A stretch of 64,000 nucleotides of DNA. Source: Echria macrotheca. Taxonomy: Eukaryota > Ascomycota > Sordariomycetes > Sordariales > Schizotheciaceae. The stretch lies in contig MU839827.1 in NCBI GenBank assembly GCA_030411725.1, forward strand, positions 992,001 through 1,056,000, given 5' to 3'. This document shows positions 52,693 through 62,886 of this stretch, piece after piece. The notes beneath the pieces are model-generated. The model searched no databases. It was not told the DNA's origin and saw only the letters and a program-made list of their open reading frames with translations. Position 1 is the first letter of the stretch; each line of letters starts with the position of its first letter. The translations under genes and the position numbers were made by a program.

Positions 52693-54423
52693 CTAAGCAA
52701 CCACAATATCTCCAAACAGCTTTTCCCGCTTCATCCCGAGCGACGCCAACAACATGATGGCACCGGACGAGATCACCAGCACAAACGACCGCTGCATGGC
52801 ACTGACAATGGCCTGGATGGCCGCCGTCCGCAGCTCGTCCGTCAGCTTGTGAAACAAAGCACTCTGCGCGCCGGCCGTCGCCTCAACAATCTCCTGCGCC
52901 GAAAAGCCTTGACCAGCCAGGGCCGCCGTGAGATTCCGGACAGCGTAGGACTGGAACACCTGGCCGCCGATGACAAGACCAACCGTGGACCCGCCGATCT
53001 GGGCAATGTTCTGTAGGCTAATGACATTGCCGATGTCAGCCGGATTGACAGTGAGCGTACCGACGGCGTAGCCCAGCTGGATTGACAGGCCTTGACCAAC
53101 GGCAATGAGCACGCTCAGGCCGTAGATGACGCCCTCACTGGTGGACGGGTCGAGATAGACCATGAGAAGAGCACCGCCGAGCGTGATCAAAGTACCGCTA
53201 ACCACATAAATCGGCATGTAATACCGGATCTTCGCCAAAAGCTTGCCAGCCATGACGTTGACGAAAACTGTGACGATGATGAACGGCAGCAGCCGGATGG
53301 CAGCCTGAATCGGGTCGTCGCTGTGCACAAACTGGAAGTAGATCGGGATGTAGTAGACAATGACAAACAGCGTCGCCGTGCTCGCCGCCGTGCTCGTCAG
53401 AAGCATCACCTGATTCAGACTAAGCAGGATATGGCCGGGAACAGCGCGGTGCGCCGGAGTGGTGAAGATGGAGAAATATTGCTGGAGGATCACCACGACC
53501 AGAACCACGCCAAAGACGACAACCAGCGCAATAGAGCGACCATCGCTCCACGACCATTGCACGCCCGCCATGGTGAAGGCGGTTGTAAACAGAATCCAGG
53601 TGATGCCGACCAGAGCCAGGCCGAGAAAGTCGAACTCAGCAATGCGCTCCCGGATCGTCTTGCCGACCTCAGGGTGGATGGGCGGAAGGACGAAGACGAT
53701 GATGGGTGCGATAGCGGCGCCAATGACGAGGTTGATGTAGAATGCCCACCGCCAAGTAGCGCTCGACACGGCAAATCCACCGCCGATGACGGGTCCGAGG
53801 ACGGCGCCGATGCCCCAGAAGAAGCCGGTCAGCGACAGGTACAGACCACGCTCCTTGGGCGTCGTCACGTAGCTAAAGTAGTTGAGACCGCCGAGGTAGA
53901 TGCCAGCTCCACCGGCGCCAGCGAGCACGCGACCGACAATCAGCGCGTCCATGTTGGGGGCGGCGCCGCAGACCAACGATCCCAACTCGAACAAGACGAC
54001 ACCGCCGATGAAGATCCACTTCATGTTGAAGTGGTTGAACAAGTTGCCGAGGAGGAGGATGACAGCCACTGAGCCGAGCGGGAAGCCGGCACCGATCCAG
54101 GCGAGCTGCTCGATGTGGCCGAACTGCTCGACCACGGGGCCCTGGACATCGGCGGCGATGGTGGTGTCGAGGCCGTAGAGGAAGGATGTCGTGTAGAGTG
54201 ACATACAGAAGAGGAGCCACTTGAAGCCAGTGATGGCGCGAACGCCGGTTTCTTGGCTGGACTGGAGCGAGTCGGATGACAGCCGCGCGTTCTTTTCGAC
54301 ATCTGAGTCTGAAGACTTCTCTATCGTCGGAGCCGCGCTCATTGCCGGAGTCGTGGTACTGCTGATGTCGGATGGAAGAGGTGTTTCAAGCGCCTTGGCG
54401 CCAGTTGGTGTCAGTGAAGCCAT
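52693..54423 (-). CDS. DHA2-type MFS multidrug/toxin exporter, 14 membrane segments (576 aa)
   Basis: Single exon from ATG 54423. An N-terminal cytosolic tail of about 65 Ser/Thr-rich residues precedes the first segment (FKWLLFCMSLYTTSFLYGLDTTIAADVQG, whose LDTTI and Asp are typical of drug:H+ antiporters). Motif C of the family is present as IGAVLGPVIGGGFA after the fifth segment, the hallmark of exporters. About 14 hydrophobic segments and a central GKTIRERIAEFDFLG loop follow. It sits in the plasma membrane and extrudes small molecules. It is more than 30 kb from the polyketide synthase, so a link to that product is not supported. Confidence 0.9.
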   Translation of the reverse strand: MASLTPTGAKALETPLPSDISSTTTPAMSAAPTIEKSSDSDVEKNARLSSDSLQSSQETGVRAITGFKWLLFCMSLYTTSFLYGLDTTIAADVQGPVVEQFGHIEQLAWIGAGFPLGSVAVILLLGNLFNHFNMKWIFIGGVVLFELGSLVCGAAPNMDALIVGRVLAGAGGAGIYLGGLNYFSYVTTPKERGLYLSLTGFFWGIGAVLGPVIGGGFAVSSATWRWAFYINLVIGAAIAPIIVFVLPPIHPEVGKTIRERIAEFDFLGLALVGITWILFTTAFTMAGVQWSWSDGRSIALVVVFGVVLVVVILQQYFSIFTTPAHRAVPGHILLSLNQVMLLTSTAASTATLFVIVYYIPIYFQFVHSDDPIQAAIRLLPFIIVTVFVNVMAGKLLAKIRYYMPIYVVSGTLITLGGALLMVYLDPSTSEGVIYGLSVLIAVGQGLSIQLGYAVGTLTVNPADIGNVISLQNIAQIGGSTVGLVIGGQVFQSYAVRNLTAALAGQGFSAQEIVEATAGAQSALFHKLTDELRTAAIQAIVSAMQRSFVLVISSGAIMLLASLGMKREKLFGDIVVA

Positions 54424-56411
54424 GTCGTGAAGCGAATCCGAGCGTGCGGTTTTGGTTCGGGTTCAGATTTTTGGATTGAGTCTTTGGAAAAAACTGAGTC
54501 TCGCAAAATGTTGCAAGCCAATTGCTTGAGTGATGCTTTCTGCTGCTTCTCCATCCTGAGGCCGTGAACGCAATGGGTATTTGTAGAGCCATCTCAACGT
54601 ATAGACGGTGATTCTCGAACCGACTTTACAAATCGGCGATTGTCAGGTCGAGAGAGTCGTGCAAGTTTTTGCGCTGCATCGAAAGCTCCTTTGGCTTTTG
54701 CGGCAGCAATAATCTGCAGGCCAGGAGCTGCTCCTATTGGTCCATCTGGTCATTTTGCCCCGGTTTTCGCCCATTTGTAAGCTCCCGATTAATGAACAAC
54801 GGCACAGCTGCTTTGAAATGCCGGCGTCCAGCCAATGACGGCGCGTCCGTTGTGATAAGATCTTTCGACCGCATTGGACAGCTTAGTAAAGCTTGGCTCG
54901 TTTCGGATTTCCCGTCAGAATTGAAAATTGCGTCATGGTTTCATAACTCCGGTGGTCGTCGGCTTGTTTCCGCAAAGGCCGTTCTGCCCCGGCCCCGATC
55001 ACCAACGCCGGTGACTCACGTGTATCCTCCGGACCGCACCGGGTCGGCTGGCCGGAGAGCACAGTATGTGATAAAACTCGACAACCGGCGGTGCGACGCT
55101 GTCGGACTTTAGCAGCATTTGAGCTTCTTCCTTGCGTTTGTTTCCAGAGGTCGGTTTGCTCTTTCCTCAAGAACAAAGGCTATAATTTTCGTTTCATTTT
55201 CGTACTTCTGCCCTTGTGCTCCTTCCGTTGTCGCGTCGCGACTTCTAATCTGGAGATCCAGTATCCAAAAAATCCTGACAGTCCTACCTGATCAGAGTTA
55301 GCTCACTGTTCATTCTCGAGTGTCTTCAGAGTGCTTGTTCGCGACCAGAGCCCCTTCCCCCCAGTCCAACCCGCGGACAAAGACTCTTGGCTTTCAGCAG
55401 GGGAACTGACACCGGGTCAGTCGCCCACGTTGTCCGACTCCAACTCCCGATTCGCCAATGCCGCCAAGACAATCAAGCAATAACCGCCAGCTCCCTGGCT
55501 TGGCGGTTGTAAGCCAACTGTCGAGGTTGCGACCCACGTGTGTCGACGGCCGACGTTGATTCTTCGACATCGCATGCCCAGCTTCCGTCGAGGTGTTGGG
55601 ACGACGACTACAAAAGCCAAGACGAGTCTTGCATGGTCTATTGGGTTTGTTCGCTCCTCCTGGACTCCATCTCCATCTTGGCTCTTCTTTCCAATGCTGA
55701 CCATATTCGATTCTAGTAGTCATCAGGCCTCGAAAAGCTCCAGCTGATTGGTTTCTGCTCGAATACCGCGACCGACTTGCCCGAGTTGGAAGACATGTGA
55801 AAATCCACTCTTCCATCACTCCCCGAATGCTCTTCGCGTCCTGGCAACTCTGTTCATCATGACTCCATTCTACTGCTGGGCCGGTCTGGCAGGCTGGGCT
55901 GGTTTGATAAGCCTATATTCCGGAATCATGCTCTGGTGCCGAAGGGGCTACGTTTCTTGGATTAGGTGAGATGGCGATCGAGCTCGACTCTCCCTGCGAC
56001 GTGGTTGACATCAGCCGGCCCAGCAACTTGGCAGAGGAATTTTCTGTTCCCCATCGGTCGACCGAGCAGTCCACACACTCTAGCCAGACGCATTGCCGCT
56101 GGTAAAGATGGTGGGACAATGCTCGGCGCGGGTCGCCAAGTCGTCGCCCCGTCCACAGGCTCCAGGTTCCCAGTACCGGGTTCAGTTAGCTGGGATCGCG
56201 TGCCTCCTCCTCCTTTCCTCAATCTCTTGTCTCTGCAGATCCCTGGCGTGACAATGGTAGCGACGAGATGCACCCACGTGCATCCATCCTAGTCGTGAGC
56301 ATTTGCTGCACGCATGGCATACTACACAGATAAATATGCAGTAGCATCCTGTTTGTAAACTGGCTGCCCACCACCACCGACCACTTCAAACCTGGGCTCT
56401 TCAAAGTCAAG
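54424..56411. other. Long divergent promoter region between exporter and phosphate permease
   Basis: About 2 kb without a supported gene; short frames lack features. It should contain promoters for both flanking transporters. No clear TATA box could be assigned with confidence. Confidence 0.4.
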
Positions 56412-58220
56412 ATGCCGCTCAACCAGTTTGACTACCTTCTGGCCATCGGCACCATATTCGCCGCGCTCGACGCGTGGAATATCGGTAAGCTTCAGCCCTT
56501 CCCATTCCGCCTTTCACTAACAGCCCAGGTGCCAACGATGTCGCCAACTCGTGGGCCACTTCTGTCGGCTCCCAGTCCGTCACCTACCTACAAGCCATGG
56601 TCCTGGCCTCCATTATGGAGTTTGCCGGCTCCCTCGGTGTTGGTGCGCGCGTGGCCGATACCATCCGCACCAAGGTTGTCGACACCAGTCTCTTCAAGAA
56701 CGACCCGTCGATGCTGATGCTCGGCATGGTCTGCGCTGTCACCGGTTCCTCCATCTACCTCACCATCGCTACCCGCATCGGTCTCCCCGTCTCCACTACA
56801 CACTCTATCATGGGCGGTGTGATCGGGATGGGTGTTGCGGCTGTCGGCGCAAACGGTATCCAGTGGGTCGGAACAGGCGGGCAGGTCAACTCGGGCGTCG
56901 TTCAGGTCTTCCTTGCCTGGATCATCGCACCTGGTCTGGCTGGCGCTTTCGGAGCTATCATCTTCCTCATCACCAAGTACGGCGTAATGCTCCGCAAGAA
57001 TCCGGTCTGGAAAGCCTTCTTCCTCGTCCCTGTGTACTTCGGCATCACGGCTTGTCTTCTGACCATGCTGCTGCTCTGGAAGGGCGGCGCCTACACCATC
57101 ACACTGACCGACCCCGAGGTTGCCGGCACCATTGTCGGTGTTGGCGCTGCCTGGGCGCTTTTTGTCAGTATCACCCTCATGCCCTGGCTGTATCGCGTCG
57201 TCATCCTCGATGACTGGCAGCTCCGATGGTGGCATATCCCTCTGGGCCCGCTGCTGCTGCGCCGTGGCGAGGTGCCGCCGATGCCGGAAAACGTCGTCGT
57301 CGTCAAGAACTTCTACGAGGGCCATCTGACCAAGGAGGAGCTTGATGCGCGCCGCGCTGTCCAGCGAGGTGATGTCGAGGCCACTGGCGAGGAGAACGGC
57401 GAGAAGAAGATCGGTTCGGATGCGTCGGAGGCCGACGCCCAGGAAGTTCCCCGTGCTCCGGTCAAGAAGCTCGTCGGCCCCAAGCCCGAGGGTGCTTGGT
57501 ACACCGGACCTGTCCTCTTCTGGTACGTCAAGTGGGCAATTCTCCGCGGTGTCGACAAGGATGTCGTCAACATGCAACACCAGAAGAGCGTGCTCTCGGG
57601 CGATGTCGAGGAGCTGCACGCGCATGCCGCCCACTACGACAACAAGGCCGAGTACATGTACAGCTTCCTCCAGGTCATGACGGCCTGCACGGCCGCGTTT
57701 ACGCACGGCGCCAACGACATCTCCAACGCCATCGGCCCGTATGCCACCGTGTTCCAGATCTGGAACGAGGGCAGGCTCCCAGAGAAGGGCAAGTCGGAAG
57801 TGCCCTTGTGGATTCTTGCTTTCGGCGGCGTCATGCTGGTAATTGGTCTCTGGACGTACGGCTACAACATCATGAGGAACCTGGGTAACAAGATTACCCT
57901 CCATTCACCCTCGCGCGGCTTCTCGATGGAACTGGGCTCTGCCGTGACCATCATCCTCGCGACTCGTCTCAGTAAGCAGTGACTTTTCCATGCGTCTGAA
58001 TTTGCTAACCTATCTAGAACTCCCGGTCTCGACGACGCAGTGCATCACGGGCGCGACGGTCGGCGTCGGTCTATGCTCCGGTACCTGGCGCACCATCAAT
58101 TGGCGCATGGTGGCATGGATCTACATGGGTTGGATCATTACACTGCCCTGCACCGGCATCATTGCGGGCTGTCTGATGGGTGTCATCATCAACGCGCCTC
58201 GCTGGGGACTGGGTGTTTAG
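56412..58220 (+). CDS. pho-4: Na+/phosphate symporter, PHO89/pho-4 type (572 aa)
   Basis: Exons 56412-56484, 56529-57971 and 58018-58220 sum to 573 codons (introns 44 and 46 bp). The two internal duplicated family signatures are present: GANDVANSWATSVGS after the first intron and THGANDISNAIGPYATVF in the second half, each starting a helix bundle; LPVSTTHSIMGG and LPVSTTQCITGA are their partner loops. Ten to twelve membrane segments surround a large hydrophilic central loop (about residues 290-400) rich in Glu/Lys. This is the high-affinity Na+-coupled phosphate carrier of fungal plasma membranes, normally derepressed by phosphate starvation. The gene symbol follows the Neurospora homologue. 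The third exon begins in the second signature, so both introns interrupt conserved motifs. Confidence 0.93.
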
Positions 58221-58321
58221 TCTGGATACAAATGACTTTTGGATACCCGCAATTTTGCTTCTACATACCCAAAACGCCTCCATTCATCAATAGCAACCAT
58301 TTACAATAATACCACAAACAC

Positions 58322-59193
58322 TTATTTCTTTTTCCTCTTCCCCTGCCCCTTCGAGTGTGTCTGCAGCAACCGAGGCCTGCGGGGTCGCCGCGGCGGAGCG
58401 GACACTTTCGTCGGAAGACACTGACGCAACGGCAGGTCATCACTGCTGTCTGACTTGGTGTCCGACACTGGACAAAACTTGGAAACCACAAACGGCCCTG
58501 GATCTGCGTCTCTACCACCACTCCCCGATTCCGCATCAGACTCGTCACCCGGGTGGTAACTATCGGTCTCGTATTCCCAAACTATGATGGTATTGTCGTC
58601 TTCGTCCTCTTCCTCTTCTTCTGGTCTTTCGCCCGTGGCTATACCCGCCGGCTTTCTCCAATCATGTTCCTGTCAGCAAAGCGGGCTTTTTCGTAGTAGA
58701 CCAACAAACAGGTCAGGTAGCGGCTGGACTCACTGATGAGCAGCAGCGTCGCCCGCCACCGCCGCAGTGGCAGCCGGTGTCGGCGTCGGCTGAAGAGTCG
58801 GAGGAGTCTTGTTTGTTGTTGTTGTTGTCGGTGGCGACGTCGAGACCCTCACGGTATCGCCGACGATCGGTCGACGGGGCGTGTAACGCTGGCCGTGGGC
58901 CGAGAGGCCGTTGTTGACGGCGGGACTCTCGCTGCGGCTCGGGAGTCGGGTGGTTGGTGCGGCTGGGGCTGTGGTTTTGGGGGTGGGCGGACGGTACGGC
59001 TCCCGGGGGAAGTCGTACTGTATCATCATGCCGCCAGTTGTATTTGTACGTGCTCGCTTGCTGGCTGGTGGATGTTTGTCCGATGAGTAGTGGGTATACC
59101 CGGCGGCGGCGGCGCTGTGGGCGGTCTCTTCGCTGGCTGACGACGGGTGTTTCTTGGGGTTGTTGGTGGGGTGGTTGTTGGCGGATGGTGACG

Positions 59194-59250
<57 letters not shown>

Positions 59251-59902
59251 CGGGCTCCTCGGTGCCCTGCATGAAGCAGCGCATCGTCTCGAAGAGCTTG
59301 GCGTGCTTCTTGTGCAGCCGGGCGTTCTCGGCCGCGAGGGCGGTCTTGGTCCGGCTGAGCTCGGCGTTTTGGTCGGTGAGGTCGGACTTTTCCTTCTCGA
59401 GGGATGAGGTTCTGGTGGCGAGATGGGAGTTTTCTGCCTCGAGGCCCTTGATTCTCCGGGTGAGGGTGTTCTTTTCTCGCTCGAACGTCGTCGTGGCCGT
59501 CTCGAGCTTGCACTTTTGTTGCTGCAGCTCGGTCTCGAGGGTCGAGACTTTCTTTAGGAGGCCGGTCTTGTCGCGTTCGAGATCGCCGTGCTTGCTGGCG
59601 AGGATGGCTTTCTCTCGGGAGAGGTTTTCGAAGCGTTTCGTCAGTCCGGCTTGGTCCTGCAGGAGACCAGCGATTTTCTTGTCGAGCTCGGCGATGCGGG
59701 TCCGGAGCGGTTGTACCACGGCGTCGTGTTTCTCTTGGGTCTGGGTGCGCAGCTTCTGCAGCTCGTCCCGCTCTTCAATGTGTCTGCGGTCGAGATCGGA
59801 TTGCCTCCCCGAAAAAGTGTCGTCGAGAAAGCTGGCGAAGGAGGTAGATTGTGGGCTCGGGGTCCGCGGCGGGTCCGCGGGAGTCGTTGGGGTGGTGGCC
59901 AT
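58322..59902 (-). CDS. PolyQ coiled-coil protein with acidic C-terminus (500 aa)
   Basis: Exons 59902-58734 and 58655-58322 sum to 501 codons; the 78-bp intron has GTGAGT donor and GCTGAC branch 17 bases before the AG. Without it the frame stops at once, and with it an 110-residue tail is gained (acidic PEEEEEDEDD, aromatic IIVWEYETD, basic end KGQGKRKKK). Residues about 30-215 form a long coiled coil rich in Glu/Lys/Leu heptads. An 18-Gln run follows, then a Ser/Pro/Thr-rich disordered region. Start at MATTPTTP is my choice; in-frame ATGs at 59962 and 60049 are alternatives. No known family; it could be a nuclear or cytoskeletal scaffold. Confidence 0.7.
59195..59250 (-). repeat. CAA trinucleotide repeat encoding polyglutamine
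   Basis: An uninterrupted (TTG)n run of 56 bases on the + strand reads as about 18 glutamines, all CAA codons, in the coiled-coil gene. A pure single-codon run suggests recent slippage growth and likely length variation between strains. Confidence 0.9.
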
Positions 59903-60754
59903 GGATGTTATGGAACGCAGCTGGGATATAGGGGGCGCGCCTAATACTGAGAGGAGTGACATGGTTCGGGTTGCAGACCGGCGCCCTCCTCCTCCTCGTC
60001 CTCCTCGCCGACGTAAAGCGGGCGGATCACGGCCGGATCGTTGGTGCATGTAGCCGCCGGTAGTACTATCTGGCACGGATCATCCTTAGGGGAGAGGGAC
60101 GAGGCACAGCTAAAAAGAGTTGTCAGCCTGGACGGCGTGGGTTTGTTTGCGCAAACAGGTCTGTGTCATTTGATTGGGTCGTCATTTTGTGTACCACACG
60201 GCAAACGGTCTTTGACATCTCGTTTTGTCCGCGCGACAGATCAGCAATGGTTGGGCTTGCTCATTTTGAGACGTCGACATGTCTTGCTCGCTTTGTATGT
60301 CGTGGATCTGATTCTGTCTGAGGATGGCCTTCTCAAGTCCAGAATGCTGACGTGGCTTGCTCGATTCGTGTCAGGAGGCAGTCTCCCAGGAGATCTTGGG
60401 GGCATGCGCTCAAGGGATGCGGAACTAGCTTTAGGTGCTTCAGCGAAAGGTTCTAGGGCATCTAGCGCTGTAGCTGCCGGCTATTTATCGAGTCTGTTTG
60501 CTAAGCCAGTTAGTGTCGTTAGTACTGCAGTAGTCGATGTAGCTAACCTTGGGCAGCGGTCCCGGCACTGGAACCGGCTGATAAATTCTGGCTTATTTCA
60601 ACACATTGCTCTGTTCCATGTGACGTTATGTAGAAACTAGTCTAGCAAGCCACAAAACCTGGTTTTAGATGGGCCAGCCACTTTAAACCCCGCGACAAGT
60701 CCAGCTCCCTTTCCATACGCTTATCCCCTCCTCTAGACACCGTGTCCTCCTACT
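59903..60754. other. Intergenic region upstream of coiled-coil gene
   Basis: The first 150 bases are in frame with the coiled-coil gene and could be coding if an upstream ATG is used. A + strand frame at about 60041-60640 has no ATG at its start and no features; rejected. Confidence 0.4.
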
Positions 60755-61875
60755 TCAGCTAACCACAACGACGACTGAATCATCATATGCCATCTCCTCA
60801 TTGTCTCCCCCACCAGCATCCTCCGAAGCATTACCCTCCTGCGATGTCTCGCCGCCGCCGCCGTGATCCATCATCCCCCGCTCCGGAGAAGACTCCTCTT
60901 GCGCCCACGAATCCTGCATCTCCGCCCATCCACCGGGGTAGTATCCCGTAAGACTATAAGACTGCTCTCCCACATACGGCGCCGGGAAACTCGGCGGTAG
61001 GGGATACATCGAACGCCAACCGGGCGGCGGCGGCGGCGGCGGCAGGTGGTAAGGCGCGGGAACGGGAACGGGATACATCGACGGCCCGAACTGAGGCGGG
61101 TCGACGCAGTACGCGGCGTATGGGAACACTGGAGGAGCCGGACCGTTCGGGATTATTCCCATGCCGATACCGGGTCCTCCGGGATGATAAAGTCCCGGGT
61201 GAGGATGGGGAGACTGTGGGTGGGAGACGCCGGCGTCTTGGGAAGGCGTCATCTGGACAGGTCAGAAATCTGAGCATATCTGAGCAGCAGGAAGAACTAA
61301 AGGCATACATGGACGTGAGGAGACTGTCCCGGGGGGCCCTCGCGAAACCGGCGGTTCTGGAGGTATCGGGCCCAGCGCGCGGCCTGGCGATGGGAGCGGC
61401 GGCGGGGGCGGTTCGGGATCGCGCTCGGATCGGGACCGGCGGGGATGGGTGTGTTCGCCTCGATGGTAGCAGCGGCGGTGGCGGCTGTGGCATCGTTCAC
61501 CTGCTCTTCGCTTCCGGTGCGGCGGCGATGACGACCGAGACTGTCGTTGAAGCGGTGCTCGGTCCGCGTCGCTTGGGCTGTGACCGTGTTCATCCTGTGC
61601 TCGAGCAGGCGGACTCTGTCCTCGAGCGACATGTTTTCTTGCTCCTGCAGGTTGTAGGCGGTCTGCAGGAGGGCGATGGAGTTCTCGAGCTTTGTGACTT
61701 GCTCGGGGAGGCTCTGGGGCGATGGCTCGGGGACTGGCTGGGAAGCTTCCATCACGGTGCTGGATGACGTGGCTGATACGGGAGCTTCCTTGGCCGGAAC
61801 TGCCGTAGATAGAAGAGGATCGGGGCAAGAGACGGTGATGGCATTCTCAGGGACTGTCTGCTGATCGACATCCAT
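60755..61875 (-). CDS. Coiled-coil, proline-rich protein of unknown function (354 aa)
   Basis: Exons 61875-61309 and 61252-60755 (56-bp intron, GTATGC..CAG with CTGAC branch) sum to 355 codons. Residues about 55-110 form a short coiled coil (EQVTKLENSIALLQTAYNLQ). A basic patch RPRRRSHRQAARWARYLQNR near 165-185 may bind nucleic acid or direct nuclear import. After the intron the protein turns into Pro/Tyr/Gly-rich sequence with a run of eight prolines, then an acidic Glu/Gly end. No family was recognised. It is in tandem with the polyQ coiled-coil gene, and both are lineage-specific in look. Confidence 0.75.
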
Positions 61876-62886
61876 TTTGGAAGTGGACAAAGATATATAC
61901 GAAGAAATTTCCGGGCTATATAAGGGCGACTGGGCTAGACCTCGACCGGGGAATGAAGTAGAAGTGAATTGGTCTGGGGAATGAAGAATATGAAGCGGCC
62001 TGAGGAATGGAAGTGTTCTCGGTGAGGTGCTGGAATAGGGGTACTTATAGGCCTTGGAAGGGTTTGGGGAGGCCCTCGGAGTCAGCAATGTCGTTGGTCT
62101 GAACAACCAAGCACAAACAGTTCTGCTTTGATACTTGACCGGATTTGGTTGTTGAGAGGTGCCCGTGATTCAGAAAGAGGGCCAGCCCCTGATCTGGCCC
62201 CCTTTCGCAACACCGACTTTTCAGACAACTGGTTTGTTGGATTGTGTTGAGCCATTCAGAAGGTGATTTACGGTGAGATGAAGAGTAGATTCTAGTGTTT
62301 GCTTGTTGCTTTGAGGGGCACGAGGCACAGGATCCCACCGAGAAGCGGGGTGCGGAAGGGCGATAGCCAGTCGGCGACCGGCTCACGTCGGGATGGCCCC
62401 ACAGAATTCGGGGGTGTGGACCCACAAAATCGGGGGTGTGAGCCTAAAATCCGGCCTCATGACCGGTTTATCTCGCGGGGGGGCCGAGATTGGGGCAGAG
62501 TGACGTGATTTTGTTGAGAAGTGAAGGGATGATATTGCCGCTGTGCACCGTGACTCACACCGATCAACCAGGGCTTTCCAGAAGGTTAGAGGAGCCCCTC
62601 CCACTTGGAAATTCAGCATCCGGTTCCCGGCATTTCCTCATTCTTGTCCGCTTCGATTTACCTACTATGGCGGGAAACCCCACGATAAGAGAGACTCACC
62701 AGACCAACCTACGTACGTGTTATTTCCCAAGTTCTGAACGATTCTTCGAAGCCGCTTGCTTCCTTTTATTCCCTCACTCTCATGCCAACGCTATTTCCTC
62801 GGTGTCACTATAGGGGGAGTATTCTTTGTCAATGGTCGGAGTCCCTGGGCAACATGATAACTAATAAACCCAAGCGTGCTACTCCT
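61876..62886. other. Intergenic region between tandem minus-strand genes
   Basis: About 1 kb of promoter and 3' flank. No gene recognised. A (GGGGGCC)-like purine-rich stretch occurs near 62475-62485. Confidence 0.4.

Noticed and set aside
53092..54072. 326-residue + strand frame, highly charged (Asp/His/Arg)
   Set aside because: Antisense shadow of the DHA2 exporter; composition is the usual complement of membrane-helix codons.
52693..54423. DHA2 exporter as part of the polyketide cluster
   Set aside because: It is more than 30 kb away with unrelated genes and mobile elements between.
56588..57904. 438-residue minus-strand frame
   Set aside because: Antisense shadow of the phosphate permease, which shows both family signatures.
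60041..60640. 199-residue + strand frame
   Set aside because: No ATG at its start and no recognisable feature.
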